From contig NZ_JACVXC010000001.1 of assembly GCF_014596935.1 (NCBI RefSeq), positions 368,783 to 432,782 of the forward strand: a stretch of DNA of 64,000 bases, read 5' to 3'. The notes beneath the pieces were generated by a model. The model searched no databases, was not told where the DNA came from, and worked only from the letters and a program-made list of their open reading frames with translations. Positions within the stretch are counted from its first letter, which is position 1, and each line of letters starts with the position of its first letter. Origin of the DNA: Aestuariibaculum suncheonense. Lineage in GTDB: Bacteria > Bacteroidota > Bacteroidia > Flavobacteriales > Flavobacteriaceae. The position numbers and the translations under genes were made by a program. This document shows positions 32,883 through 41,774 of this stretch, piece after piece.

Positions 32883-34184
32883 ATGGAGTATATACCAATC
32901 CTTGTATTAGTTATTAGTTTCTTATTTTTATTAGGAATAGGCACCCCGGTTGCATGGAGTATTGCCATTTCGGCGGTATTAACCATGTTAGTTAGTATTT
33001 CACCTTTAGCAGCATTTACAACGGTTGCCCAACGTATGGGAACAGGACTCGATAGTTTCGCTTTACTCGCCATACCTTTTTTCGTCCTCTCCGGGCAGCT
33101 TATGAATAAGGGAGGTATCGCACACAGACTCATTGCCTTTGCGAAAACATTAGTAGGATCGCTTCCTGGAGGTTTAGCCTTAATCAATGTGATCGGAGCG
33201 ATGTTAATGGGTGCGATTGCAGGATCGGCAATGGCATCGGCTTCAGCGATGGGAAGTATCTTAGGACCAGAAATGGAAAAAGAAGGCTATTCAAAAGAGT
33301 TTGGAGCGGCTGTAAATATTACATCTTCAACCATCGGTTTAGTTATTCCGCCTAGTAACGTACTTATCGTATATTCATTAGCCAGTGGAGGGGTATCTAT
33401 TGCTGCTTTATTCTTGGCAGGTTACATTCCGGGTATTTTAACCGGATTGTTATTGATGTTAGTGGCGATGTTCTGGGCAAAGAAGAAAAAATACAAATTA
33501 GGAGAGCGCAGTAAACTTAAAGATGTTATTAAAACCTTTATCGATGCGGTACCAAGTTTATTCTTGTTAGTAGTAGTAATCGGGGGTATTGTTTCAGGAA
33601 TCTTTACTGCAACCGAAGCTTCAGCCATAGCCGTATTATATACCTTAGTTTTAGGGTTTGTGTATAAAGAGATCACGTTTAAATCTTTACCTCAAATCTT
33701 GTTAGATTCTTCGGCAACAACAGCGATTGTAATGTTGTTAATTGGTGCATCGATGAGTATGTCTTGGGTGATGTCCTACGAAAACATTCCACAAAGCATC
33801 AGTGAAGTATTATTAGGTATTAGTGAAAACAAAATTGTTATCTTATTAATTATTAACCTGCTGTTATTGTTCGTTGGTATTTTTATGGATATGACGCCAG
33901 CTGTGTTAATTTTTACCCCAATATTTTTACCGGTTGTTACTGAGTTGGGAATGAACCCAATTCATTTCGGTATCATCATGGTATTAAATCTATGTATCGG
34001 CCTGTGTACACCGCCGGTAGGATCGGTATTATTCGTTGGTGTTGGCGTTGCCAAAACATCAATAGAAAAAGTTATAAAACCATTAGTGCCATTATTCTTG
34101 GCTATGGTGGTAGCGCTGTTCTTAGTAACGTATTTTGCTGAGCTAAGTTTATGGTTGCCTAGAGTATTCGGATTAATAGAGTAA
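32883..34184 (+). CDS. TRAP transporter large membrane subunit (DctM type)
   Basis: The 433-aa subunit has about eleven to twelve helices, LLAIPFFVLSGQLMNKGG, GAMLMGAIAGSAMASASAMG and PPSNVLIVYS, all DctM hallmarks. It forms the sodium-driven uptake channel with the small subunit. Together with the lipoprotein it makes a complete TRAP uronate transporter, which complements outer-membrane import genes that are not in this window. Confidence 0.96.
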   Translation: MEYIPILVLVISFLFLLGIGTPVAWSIAISAVLTMLVSISPLAAFTTVAQRMGTGLDSFALLAIPFFVLSGQLMNKGGIAHRLIAFAKTLVGSLPGGLALINVIGAMLMGAIAGSAMASASAMGSILGPEMEKEGYSKEFGAAVNITSSTIGLVIPPSNVLIVYSLASGGVSIAALFLAGYIPGILTGLLLMLVAMFWAKKKKYKLGERSKLKDVIKTFIDAVPSLFLLVVVIGGIVSGIFTATEASAIAVLYTLVLGFVYKEITFKSLPQILLDSSATTAIVMLLIGASMSMSWVMSYENIPQSISEVLLGISENKIVILLIINLLLLFVGIFMDMTPAVLIFTPIFLPVVTELGMNPIHFGIIMVLNLCIGLCTPPVGSVLFVGVGVAKTSIEKVIKPLVPLFLAMVVALFLVTYFAELSLWLPRVFGLIE

Positions 34185-34207
34185 AAAGTGTTTAATTATA
34201 AGTTATA

Positions 34208-35653
34208 ATGAAAAAATTAAATAGAGCAAATGTTGGATTAGAAGCGAAACGTCCAATTAAAATTGTACAATTTGGTGAAGGAAACTTTTTAAGAGCTTTC
34301 ATTGGTTACGCCATCCAAGAGTTAAATAAAGAAGCAGATTTTAATGCCGGAATTGCCGTAGTACAACCTATTGATAGAGGTTTAGTAAACATGCTAAACG
34401 ATCAGGATGGTTTATATACACTTTTTATGAAAGGTATTAAAAAAGGTGAAGAAATTCAGGAAGTTGAATTAATCGATAATATCGTAAAAGGCGTGGATCC
34501 TTATGCGAATTTTGCAGAGTATTTAAGCTTAGCAAAAGAGGAAACCTTAGAGTTCATCATATCTAATACCACAGAAGCTGGGATTGCCTATGTTGAAAGT
34601 GACACTGCAAATATGCAGCCACCAAGCTCTTTCCCTGCGAAGTTAACAGTGCTTTTATACGAAAGATTTAAACACTTTAATGGTGATGCTGGTAAAGGAT
34701 TAACTATCATCCCTTGTGAGTTAATTAATCATAATTCAGAAACCTTAAAAGAAATTATATTAAAGTATGTAATCGATTGGAATTTAGGAGATGACTTTAA
34801 AAACTGGATTTTAGAGCACAATGCCTTCCATAGTACATTAGTAGATAGAATTGTGCCAGGATATCCAAAAGATGAAATCGAGGCGTATAACGCACAGTTA
34901 GATTATTCAGATAATTTAATTGTTGCCGCAGAGGTGTTCTTATTATGGGTTATTGAAGGAGGCGAAGACTTAAAAGCGAAATTACCGTTTCATAAAACAA
35001 AATTGGATGTTAAGATTGTTGATGATATGCAACCTTACCGCACCCGTAAAGTGCGTATCTTAAATGGGGCGCATACCGCAATGGTACCGTTCTCTTACCT
35101 TTACGGAAACAGAACAGTAAAACAATCTGTAGACAACGACTTTACAGGCGAGTTCATTAATAAAGCGGTATTCAACGAAATTATCGACACCTTAGAAATG
35201 GACCGCGATGAGTTAAATAGTTTCGCAGAAGAGATCTTCGATCGTTTCAGAAACCCATTCATTATCCACAACTTATCTAGCATTGCTTTAAATTCAATTT
35301 CTAAATTTACAGTACGTGTATTACCAAGTTTACTAGGCTATGCTGAGGTTCATGGTAAAGTGCCAACAAACTTAACCTTTGCATTTGCAGCTTTAATCCG
35401 TTTCTATAAAGGTACTTGGAATGGAGAGGAATTACCAGTTCAGGATAGCGCCGAAATCGTAGCTAAATTTGCTGAGATATGGAAGTCCAACGATTACTCA
35501 GAAATTGCTCAACAAGCGTTATCTGTGGTAGAGTATTGGGGAACTGATTTAACACAAGTTGAGAATTTAACAGATGCAGTTGCTTTGGCTCTTGAAGAGA
35601 TTGAAGTAAATGGTATTGAAGTGGGTTACGCGAATTACAGCGCTAAACTTTAA
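34208..35653 (+). CDS. uxaB: Tagaturonate reductase (altronate oxidoreductase)
   Basis: The 481-aa member of the mannitol dehydrogenase family has the NAD-binding start IVQFGEGNFLRAFIGY, the DRIVPGYPKDE segment and the catalytic Lys region KVRILNGAHTAM characteristic of UxaB. It reduces D-tagaturonate from UxaC to D-altronate with NADH. Its place 24 bp after dctM and 29 bp before uxaA fits the galacturonate pathway. Confidence 0.96.
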   Translation: MKKLNRANVGLEAKRPIKIVQFGEGNFLRAFIGYAIQELNKEADFNAGIAVVQPIDRGLVNMLNDQDGLYTLFMKGIKKGEEIQEVELIDNIVKGVDPYANFAEYLSLAKEETLEFIISNTTEAGIAYVESDTANMQPPSSFPAKLTVLLYERFKHFNGDAGKGLTIIPCELINHNSETLKEIILKYVIDWNLGDDFKNWILEHNAFHSTLVDRIVPGYPKDEIEAYNAQLDYSDNLIVAAEVFLLWVIEGGEDLKAKLPFHKTKLDVKIVDDMQPYRTRKVRILNGAHTAMVPFSYLYGNRTVKQSVDNDFTGEFINKAVFNEIIDTLEMDRDELNSFAEEIFDRFRNPFIIHNLSSIALNSISKFTVRVLPSLLGYAEVHGKVPTNLTFAFAALIRFYKGTWNGEELPVQDSAEIVAKFAEIWKSNDYSEIAQQALSVVEYWGTDLTQVENLTDAVALALEEIEVNGIEVGYANYSAKL

Positions 35654-35682
35654 GTATTACATACAACTTAAAACAAATTAAC

Positions 35683-37290
35683 ATGCAAAAGAAAATCATA
35701 AAAGTAAATGCTCCGGATAACGTTGCTGTGGCGTTGGTGGATTTAAAGGCAGGAGAAGTTATTTCTTTTGAAGGTGAGGATATTAAAGTGCTTTCAGACA
35801 CTAAATCAAAGCATAAAATCGCCTTACAAAAATTTGAAGATGGTGATCGTATTATCATGTACAGTGTTTTAGTTGGCTCGGCAAACGGAACCATTGAAAA
35901 GGGAGATGTATTAACGACCGAAAACGTAAAACACCAAAGTGAAAAGGTTTCTGGAAGAACTGAAACCGTACAGTGGACTGCACCAAACGTAGATAAATGG
36001 AAAGATAAAACCTTTATGGGATACCACAGACCAGACGGTCAGGTTGGTACCGAAAACGTATGGTTGTTTTTCCCGTTAGTATTTTGTGAAAACCGTAATA
36101 TCGAAATTTTAAAAGATATTTTCGAGCGAGAGTTATTAAAACAAAAGGTGAATCCGCACCAAATGTTATTACGTTCCTTGGTTAGTGGGCAAAATGAAAC
36201 CGAAGTTGTAGAACAAACAGCTGATTTTTTTGATAATATCGATGTGAAATTTATCACGCACCCGGGAGGTTGTGGTGGTATTCGTCAGGATTCAGAAAGT
36301 TTAGCGAAGTTATTAGCAGGGTATGTTAATAATCCTAACGTTGCTGGTTGTACGGTACTGAGTTTAGGGTGTCAGAATCTTCAAATTAGTGTATTTAAAG
36401 AAGCGTTGCATAATATTAATCCGGACTTAAATAAGCCTGTTTTAATTTACGAACAGCAACAAATGGGTACGGTAGATGAGATGTTAACAGCCATTGTTAA
36501 AGATTCTTTTGAGGCTATCAAAGAAGCGAACAAAGCAGAACGTAAACCGGCTCCATTATCAAAACTAAGAGTTGGTTTAGAGTGCGGTGGTTCAGATGGA
36601 TTTTCAGGTATTTCTGCAAACCCGACTTTAGGAGCGGTTTCAGATTTATTAGTAGCTCTTAACGGAACTGCTATTTTGGCCGAATTCCCTGAATTATGTG
36701 GAGTAGAGCAGGAGTTAGTTAACCGTTGTGTTGATGACGCCGATGGAGAAAAGTTCCTAGACTTAATGAAAGCTTACGAGAAATCGGTAGTTGATGCTGG
36801 TTCTGGTTTCGATATGAATCCGTCTCCAGGTAACATTAAAGACGGTTTAATTACAGACGCCATGAAATCAGCCGGTGCAGCTAAAAAAGGAGGTACATCG
36901 CCTGTAAAAGATGTTTTAGATTACGGTGAATATATTACAAAACCTGGCTTAAACTTACTATGTACGCCTGGTAATGATGTTGAGAGTACAACTGGTCTAG
37001 TGGGCTCAGGAGCAAACGTCGTGTTATTCACAACAGGATTAGGAACTCCGACAGGTAACCCGATTGCGCCTATCATTAAAGTATCGTCTAATACCGAGTT
37101 AATGGCAAAAATGCCGGATATTATTGATATTGAAACCGGTGCGGTAATCCGTGGAGAGAAAACCATTGAAGAAATGGCCGAAGACATGCTGGAATTCATT
37201 ATTGAAGTTGCAAGTGGAAGAATTCAAACCAAAGCCAAGTTATTAAATCAAAACGATTTTATTCCATGGCGTAGGGGGGTGTCGTTATAA
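35683..37290 (+). CDS. uxaA: Altronate dehydratase
   Basis: The 535-aa enzyme has an N-terminal SAF domain (about 1-95: NVAVALVDLKAGEVIS) and a C-terminal UxaA catalytic domain (GYHRPDGQVGTENVWLF, HPGGCGGIRQD, GLECGGSDGFSGISANP) with conserved Cys residues that bind iron. It dehydrates D-altronate to 2-keto-3-deoxygluconate. KDG kinase and aldolase genes are not in the window, so the pathway is completed elsewhere. Confidence 0.97.
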   Translation: MQKKIIKVNAPDNVAVALVDLKAGEVISFEGEDIKVLSDTKSKHKIALQKFEDGDRIIMYSVLVGSANGTIEKGDVLTTENVKHQSEKVSGRTETVQWTAPNVDKWKDKTFMGYHRPDGQVGTENVWLFFPLVFCENRNIEILKDIFERELLKQKVNPHQMLLRSLVSGQNETEVVEQTADFFDNIDVKFITHPGGCGGIRQDSESLAKLLAGYVNNPNVAGCTVLSLGCQNLQISVFKEALHNINPDLNKPVLIYEQQQMGTVDEMLTAIVKDSFEAIKEANKAERKPAPLSKLRVGLECGGSDGFSGISANPTLGAVSDLLVALNGTAILAEFPELCGVEQELVNRCVDDADGEKFLDLMKAYEKSVVDAGSGFDMNPSPGNIKDGLITDAMKSAGAAKKGGTSPVKDVLDYGEYITKPGLNLLCTPGNDVESTTGLVGSGANVVLFTTGLGTPTGNPIAPIIKVSSNTELMAKMPDIIDIETGAVIRGEKTIEEMAEDMLEFIIEVASGRIQTKAKLLNQNDFIPWRRGVSL

Positions 37291-37312
37291 TCAGTATATC
37301 CTATGAATATAT

Positions 37313-37349
37313 AAAAAAAAAAGCCAAGATGTTAATTCTTGGCTTTTTT
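37313..37349. terminator. Terminator between uxaA and the lacI-family gene
   Basis: AAGCCAAGA pairs with TCTTGGCTT, with an A-run before and a T-run after it, so it can serve both convergent genes. Confidence 0.9.
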
Positions 37350-37367
37350 ATTATTTTAAAATTGGCG

Positions 37368-38408
37368 TTAGACTTTATCGGTAATAGGTGTTCTAAGAGA
37401 TGACTTTCTAATGATAAGTTCTGGTGTTAAAACGACTTGTTTTTCAGATTTTACGCGTTTGTCATTATTAACTTCCTCCAGAAATACCTGAGCAGCTAAT
37501 TTCCCCATTTCAATAGGCGATTGGTCAACCGAAGTAATTGATAATTCCATAAAGCGCGTGAAAGGCTCGTTACTAAATCCTACCACACTTATATCTTCAG
37601 GGATTCTCAATCCAGACTCTTTTATTTCCTGAATGGCTCCTAAAGCCGTAAAATCACTCGAAGAGAAAACAGCATCCGGACGATGTTTCATCTCTAATAA
37701 CTTTTTCATGGTTTTTCTACCTTCTAAAACCTTACTATGGGTTTCGATAACCAAACTCTCATCAAATTCCAGTCCGCTATCTAAAATGGCTTGTTTATAG
37801 CCTAAATAACGATTTTTAAAGATAAGAATAGAGCGGTCGTTAGATAAATGTGCAATACGTTTATAGCCCTGATCGATTAAATGTTTGGTTGCGTCGTAGG
37901 CACCTTTAAAGTCATCGATAGTAACAGAACTTATTCCTTTAATGTCTTTTTTTCTATCGAAAAATATTAACGGAACATTTTTCTTGATAAGTGCGTTAAA
38001 ACTGTCATCATTTCCGTTTTGGGCATTCGAAATAGACATTAAAACACCATCAACCTGTGCATTTAATAAAGAATTAATGTTCTCGGTTTCTAAAGTTTTT
38101 TGATCGTGTGTTTGACAAATGATTACGTGGTACCCATGCGGATATAATTCTTCTTCAATACCTCGAATAACCGAAGCGAAAAAGTTACTGTCTATACGCG
38201 GAACAATAACCCCGACATTATAGCTTTTTCCACTTTTAAGAGCTTGAGCAAGTTTGTTTTGCTCGTAGTTCATTTCTTTTGCTGTTTCGCTAACTAATTT
38301 GCGAGTTGCTTCGCTTATTTTAGAATTTCCATTTAAAGCTCTTGATACCGTAGCGGCGGTGATATTGAGCCTTTTTGCAATATCGTAAATGGTTGTCTTT
38401 TTCTTCAT
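37368..38408 (-). CDS. LacI-family regulator of the uronate operon (proposed)
   Basis: The protein is about 346 aa. Its N-terminal HTH (TIYDIAKRLNITAATVSRALN, positions 4-24) is followed by the hinge KLAQALKSGKSYNVGVIVP and the effector-binding domain. I start at ATG 38408 (MKKKTTIYDIA), because a minus-strand -7-like box TATTTTTA lies at about 38434-38441. It is convergent with the uxa operon. The palindrome GTAATCGATTAC at the uxa promoter and its variant in this gene's own upstream region suggest it represses both. The effector is probably a uronate or KDG. Confidence 0.9.
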   Translation of the reverse strand: MKKKTTIYDIAKRLNITAATVSRALNGNSKISEATRKLVSETAKEMNYEQNKLAQALKSGKSYNVGVIVPRIDSNFFASVIRGIEEELYPHGYHVIICQTHDQKTLETENINSLLNAQVDGVLMSISNAQNGNDDSFNALIKKNVPLIFFDRKKDIKGISSVTIDDFKGAYDATKHLIDQGYKRIAHLSNDRSILIFKNRYLGYKQAILDSGLEFDESLVIETHSKVLEGRKTMKKLLEMKHRPDAVFSSSDFTALGAIQEIKESGLRIPEDISVVGFSNEPFTRFMELSITSVDQSPIEMGKLAAQVFLEEVNNDKRVKSEKQVVLTPELIIRKSSLRTPITDKV

Positions 38409-38643
38409 GCACTTATTTTGGTTGAGTTGGTAAAAATACACTAAATAATAGTGTGTGTGGTGATTTTGATTTGCAGAAGTACCGGTGTATGGTTTAATGA
38501 ATATAATATTTAAGAATATTCTTGTAATTTGACCAGAAAATGTTAAAAATATGTTCTTTTTATGAGTTATGTTTAAGAGTCGTCATGTTGTTTAGTTAAT
38601 TAGCTGATTATACTGCAATATATACATTTTTTTTAATTTTTAT

Positions 38644-38729
38644 GTAATCGATTGCAGATTTTATTTAATTTAAATGTTTTTTATTGTAGAAAATTATCAG
38701 CGATATTAAATTTAATATCGCCGATAATT
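38644..38729. promoter_or_regulatory. LacI-type operator and bidirectional hairpin upstream of the lacI-family gene
   Basis: The 336-bp gap 38409-38744 holds three things: a -7-like box near the lacI start, the operator-like GTAATCGATTGC (38644-38655), and a long hairpin (38692-38729; inner stem GCGATATTAAA/TTTAATATCGC, outer AATTATC/GATAATT). The hairpin probably ends the PL4 gene on the minus strand. The rest appears empty. Confidence 0.6.
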
Positions 38730-38744
38730 ATTAAATATCATATT

Positions 38745-41621
38745 TTATTGCTTTTTAACAATTTTTAAAGTTGTTGGAGTTTCCGAAAGGATTTTTATAA
38801 AGTAGACGCCCATAGGTTTGTTTGAAATATCTAATTCTAAACTGTTTTGGTTGTTTTGATAAATTTGTCTAGAGATCAAACCTCCATTTATAGTATATAA
38901 TTCAATTATTATGTCATCTGTTGACTTAGGAAGCTTGATGTTAACTTTCCCATTTGTTGGATTTGGATATAGTTTTATACCATTTTTAGAGTCAAACTCT
39001 TCTGTAGAAAGTAGTGAATTCTGAACCGTTATATTATTTCCTTCAAAACTTATGTAATCATACATAATATGGCTGTTCGACTGGTTAGATGGCATTAAAA
39101 ATGTTAATGTGTTTTCGCCTTGTACCAAACTACTATATGGAATATCAAAGGTTTGTATACCGTATTTACTTCTGTTGGATTGTCTTATCCATGCATTACC
39201 TCCGGAAGGTACAGTCGGATAACTAAGATAAATATTATTACCATTTAGGTATAACCAAAACTGCGCATGGTCTACACTGGCAAATGCGACTGTAAGTTTG
39301 GCGTTACCTGTAGTTGGAATGGTTCCGGTAACACTAAAGTTAATATTCCAGTTCCAGGTATCTCGACTACCGTCCGATTTTATGTATTTGGTATGTACAT
39401 ACGGTAAAACTGTAGCCCAATTGTTATCTTCTATGTTATATTCAATGGGATTAGGAAAAGTGGTTTCAAATTTATTTTCAACAAAACCTTCGCAATAGTC
39501 GAAATCTCCAAACTTATATTCTGCAGCTGTTCTGTTGGGAATACCAATTTCCCATAATAGTTTTCCATTGTTTCGTGGAATATTCCAATTAATATTACCC
39601 AGATTTGTTGTACCACCGGCGTTAACAGTTACGTTTTCCATGCGGTATTCGTTTACTGCCCCATTTTTAAAAGCGAATAGTGTATAGGTGCCAGGACGCA
39701 CATGTTTAATATCGAAATTTCCAGAAGCATCAGTTTTTACCCAATACTGATAGTTTTTATCTTCAAATTGCCAATGACCATCTGAGGCAGCTGTTAATTG
39801 GGTAACGCCTATCCATGCATTACTGCCATCTAAATCTGGTTTTTCAGAGTCGGTAATTGAAAAGTTTCCGGTAATATTTCCGCGGCCATTTGCTAAAGGG
39901 TACTCAGGAGTGTTGGTAAGCCAGGAAAAAGGCCATTCGCCTTTGTCCTGTGCAGCTCTGGATTTGGCATCTTCCCAATTGGCAGCAGCAGTAGATTCTT
40001 GTGAAGTATAAATAAGATAAGGACCATAAATTTTAGACCATTCTTCACCTTGTGGAATTGAAAAACCACGACAGTTATAGTGTACGGTATTCATATCGAT
40101 ATGAATAATTCCCGCGGCAGCATTTAAGTCATGGTTTGTAGGGCCTGCATTAAAAAACTCATGACTTCCAAATACAGCCCATGAACCTATACTATTTTTG
40201 TCACTAGCATGTCCGTAGGCTGGGATGTCTATTAAATTTTCACAATATTCGTATTTACCATCGTATTTACCTGCTCTAATGCCAGTATTTAATTTAACAA
40301 TTTCAGGAATAGCTGTAGCTGAAGCTTGACTAAAGTCGTAAACTGATGGCATTTCCCAACTTTTTTGTTCAGTAACGTATATTTTTTCTGCAAGATAATC
40401 AGTACCATCATTACCAATCCAAACAACTTGTCGCCATGAGCCTAAATCGAAAGCGGGATATTCTGCTTTATGGGTTAAAATGGAATAGGTATAAATTCCT
40501 GTGTCATCCTTTTTTAGTACATAATGAATATCGGCATCACAAGGTGCTAAAAAATTTCCATCGGAGTAGGTTCGTTTAAAGGAAACATCGATATAATCTT
40601 CTGTTTCTTCTTTAATTGAAAATACCGTTCCTGAAATTTTATCAAAACCATAAGATCCTGTAAAATCGTAGTAAGTTCCAATTCTGCTGTTGTTTGAGGC
40701 ATTATAAGTTGCTAAGGTTTCTACACCATTGACTTTTAAAGACTGAATATTACTGGTTGATTTTTCAATTTTGGCTTCTAAAACACCATTTTTTAGGATG
40801 ATGTAAGAAGCAAATTCTTCAATCATTCTATTTGGGTCCTGAGCAATGGAAACCGTTGTTCTCGAACCATCAAAGTTTACTACTAAATTTTCACCATTGA
40901 GCGCTGATATTTTTCCGTTTAAAATATAATTTTCTAGGGTTATTTTATGGTCGCCAGTTACGATTAAAGCGCCTATGCTGGAAATCACAATATTACCATT
41001 AGAGCCAATGTTGACAGCTGTTGTTACATCTACAACTCCCCCTGAAATATTTAAGGTGCCTGAAGGGTTTGTGCCTCCTGGGCTAGTTCCTATTTCCAGA
41101 TAGTTGCCAACATATAGCGTTCCTCCGGAAACATTAATGGTTCCATTGCCGCCAGTGTTATATCCAATAATTGTTTGGTATCTACTATATAATGAACCTC
41201 CTGTAATATTAACAATTCCTTCATCTGCTTTACCTATATAAATAACATTTCTAATACTAAGTAAAGCAGGGGTGTTTAATGTAATGGTTCCATTGAGCAT
41301 ATCGCTATTCCATGGGTATAGCGTGCCGTTAAAGGTTGCATTAGCTCCAGAAATAGTGTTTAAATAGTCTGGTCTTGCTCCAATACTATTACTTCCACCA
41401 ATTTGAACTGGGTTATTAGGATTGCCAGCTCCAATTACAAGGGTTTGAGATCCTGCATTAGCAAAGTCTATGGTGTTATCGCTCCAGTTATTAACATCAT
41501 AAAAATCGGAACTAATATCACCTTGCCAATTGTTCTGTGCGTTTAAAAAGTTTAGGGAAGTAGAGGCCATTATAAGCCCGAAAAAGGTTGTAAAACCTTT
41601 TTTGAGTAAAGTTTTTCTCAT
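38745..41621 (-). CDS. Rhamnogalacturonan lyase, PL4-like, T9SS-secreted
   Basis: The 958-aa protein has a signal peptide to about residue 29. A Gly/Asn-rich repeated beta segment (about 50-240) has recurring xINxSGGxL units. The PL4-like lyase core runs from about 265 to 600 (YIILKNGVLEAKIEKSTSNIQSLKVNG; DLGSWRQVVWIG; YNCRGFSIPQGEEW). A domain with TAFKNG-like carboxypeptidase-regulatory/fn3 character follows (about 605-690), then a carbohydrate-binding-like domain (about 700-875). A type IX secretion C-terminal sorting domain (about 880-958, LYPNPTNGKVNIKLP) completes it. It would cleave the RG-I backbone outside the cell by beta-elimination. It has its own ACAGGATA promoter. Confidence 0.88.
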   Translation of the reverse strand: MRKTLLKKGFTTFFGLIMASTSLNFLNAQNNWQGDISSDFYDVNNWSDNTIDFANAGSQTLVIGAGNPNNPVQIGGSNSIGARPDYLNTISGANATFNGTLYPWNSDMLNGTITLNTPALLSIRNVIYIGKADEGIVNITGGSLYSRYQTIIGYNTGGNGTINVSGGTLYVGNYLEIGTSPGGTNPSGTLNISGGVVDVTTAVNIGSNGNIVISSIGALIVTGDHKITLENYILNGKISALNGENLVVNFDGSRTTVSIAQDPNRMIEEFASYIILKNGVLEAKIEKSTSNIQSLKVNGVETLATYNASNNSRIGTYYDFTGSYGFDKISGTVFSIKEETEDYIDVSFKRTYSDGNFLAPCDADIHYVLKKDDTGIYTYSILTHKAEYPAFDLGSWRQVVWIGNDGTDYLAEKIYVTEQKSWEMPSVYDFSQASATAIPEIVKLNTGIRAGKYDGKYEYCENLIDIPAYGHASDKNSIGSWAVFGSHEFFNAGPTNHDLNAAAGIIHIDMNTVHYNCRGFSIPQGEEWSKIYGPYLIYTSQESTAAANWEDAKSRAAQDKGEWPFSWLTNTPEYPLANGRGNITGNFSITDSEKPDLDGSNAWIGVTQLTAASDGHWQFEDKNYQYWVKTDASGNFDIKHVRPGTYTLFAFKNGAVNEYRMENVTVNAGGTTNLGNINWNIPRNNGKLLWEIGIPNRTAAEYKFGDFDYCEGFVENKFETTFPNPIEYNIEDNNWATVLPYVHTKYIKSDGSRDTWNWNINFSVTGTIPTTGNAKLTVAFASVDHAQFWLYLNGNNIYLSYPTVPSGGNAWIRQSNRSKYGIQTFDIPYSSLVQGENTLTFLMPSNQSNSHIMYDYISFEGNNITVQNSLLSTEEFDSKNGIKLYPNPTNGKVNIKLPKSTDDIIIELYTINGGLISRQIYQNNQNSLELDISNKPMGVYFIKILSETPTTLKIVKKQ

Positions 41622-41694
41622 AATTAGTTTAGTGGTTTTTTGTTTAGTTGTTAAAATTTAATTAGTGTAATTTTTACATTTATTAAATTTTATT

Positions 41695-41740
41695 CTAAAG
41701 TAAATCCTAATTAAGAGAAAGGTATCCTGTACTTACCTGT
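41695..41740 (-). promoter_or_regulatory. Tandem ACAGGATA-type operator and promoter of the PL4 gene
   Basis: On the gene strand ACAGGTAAGTACAGGATA (41723-41740) lies 20 bp upstream of the -7-like box TACTTTAG (41695-41702). The same layout is found at 51947, 52049, 61842 and 63238. Confidence 0.75.
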
Positions 41741-41774
41741 ATAATATATTGTTTTTCAGAGTTTTTGTATTTAC

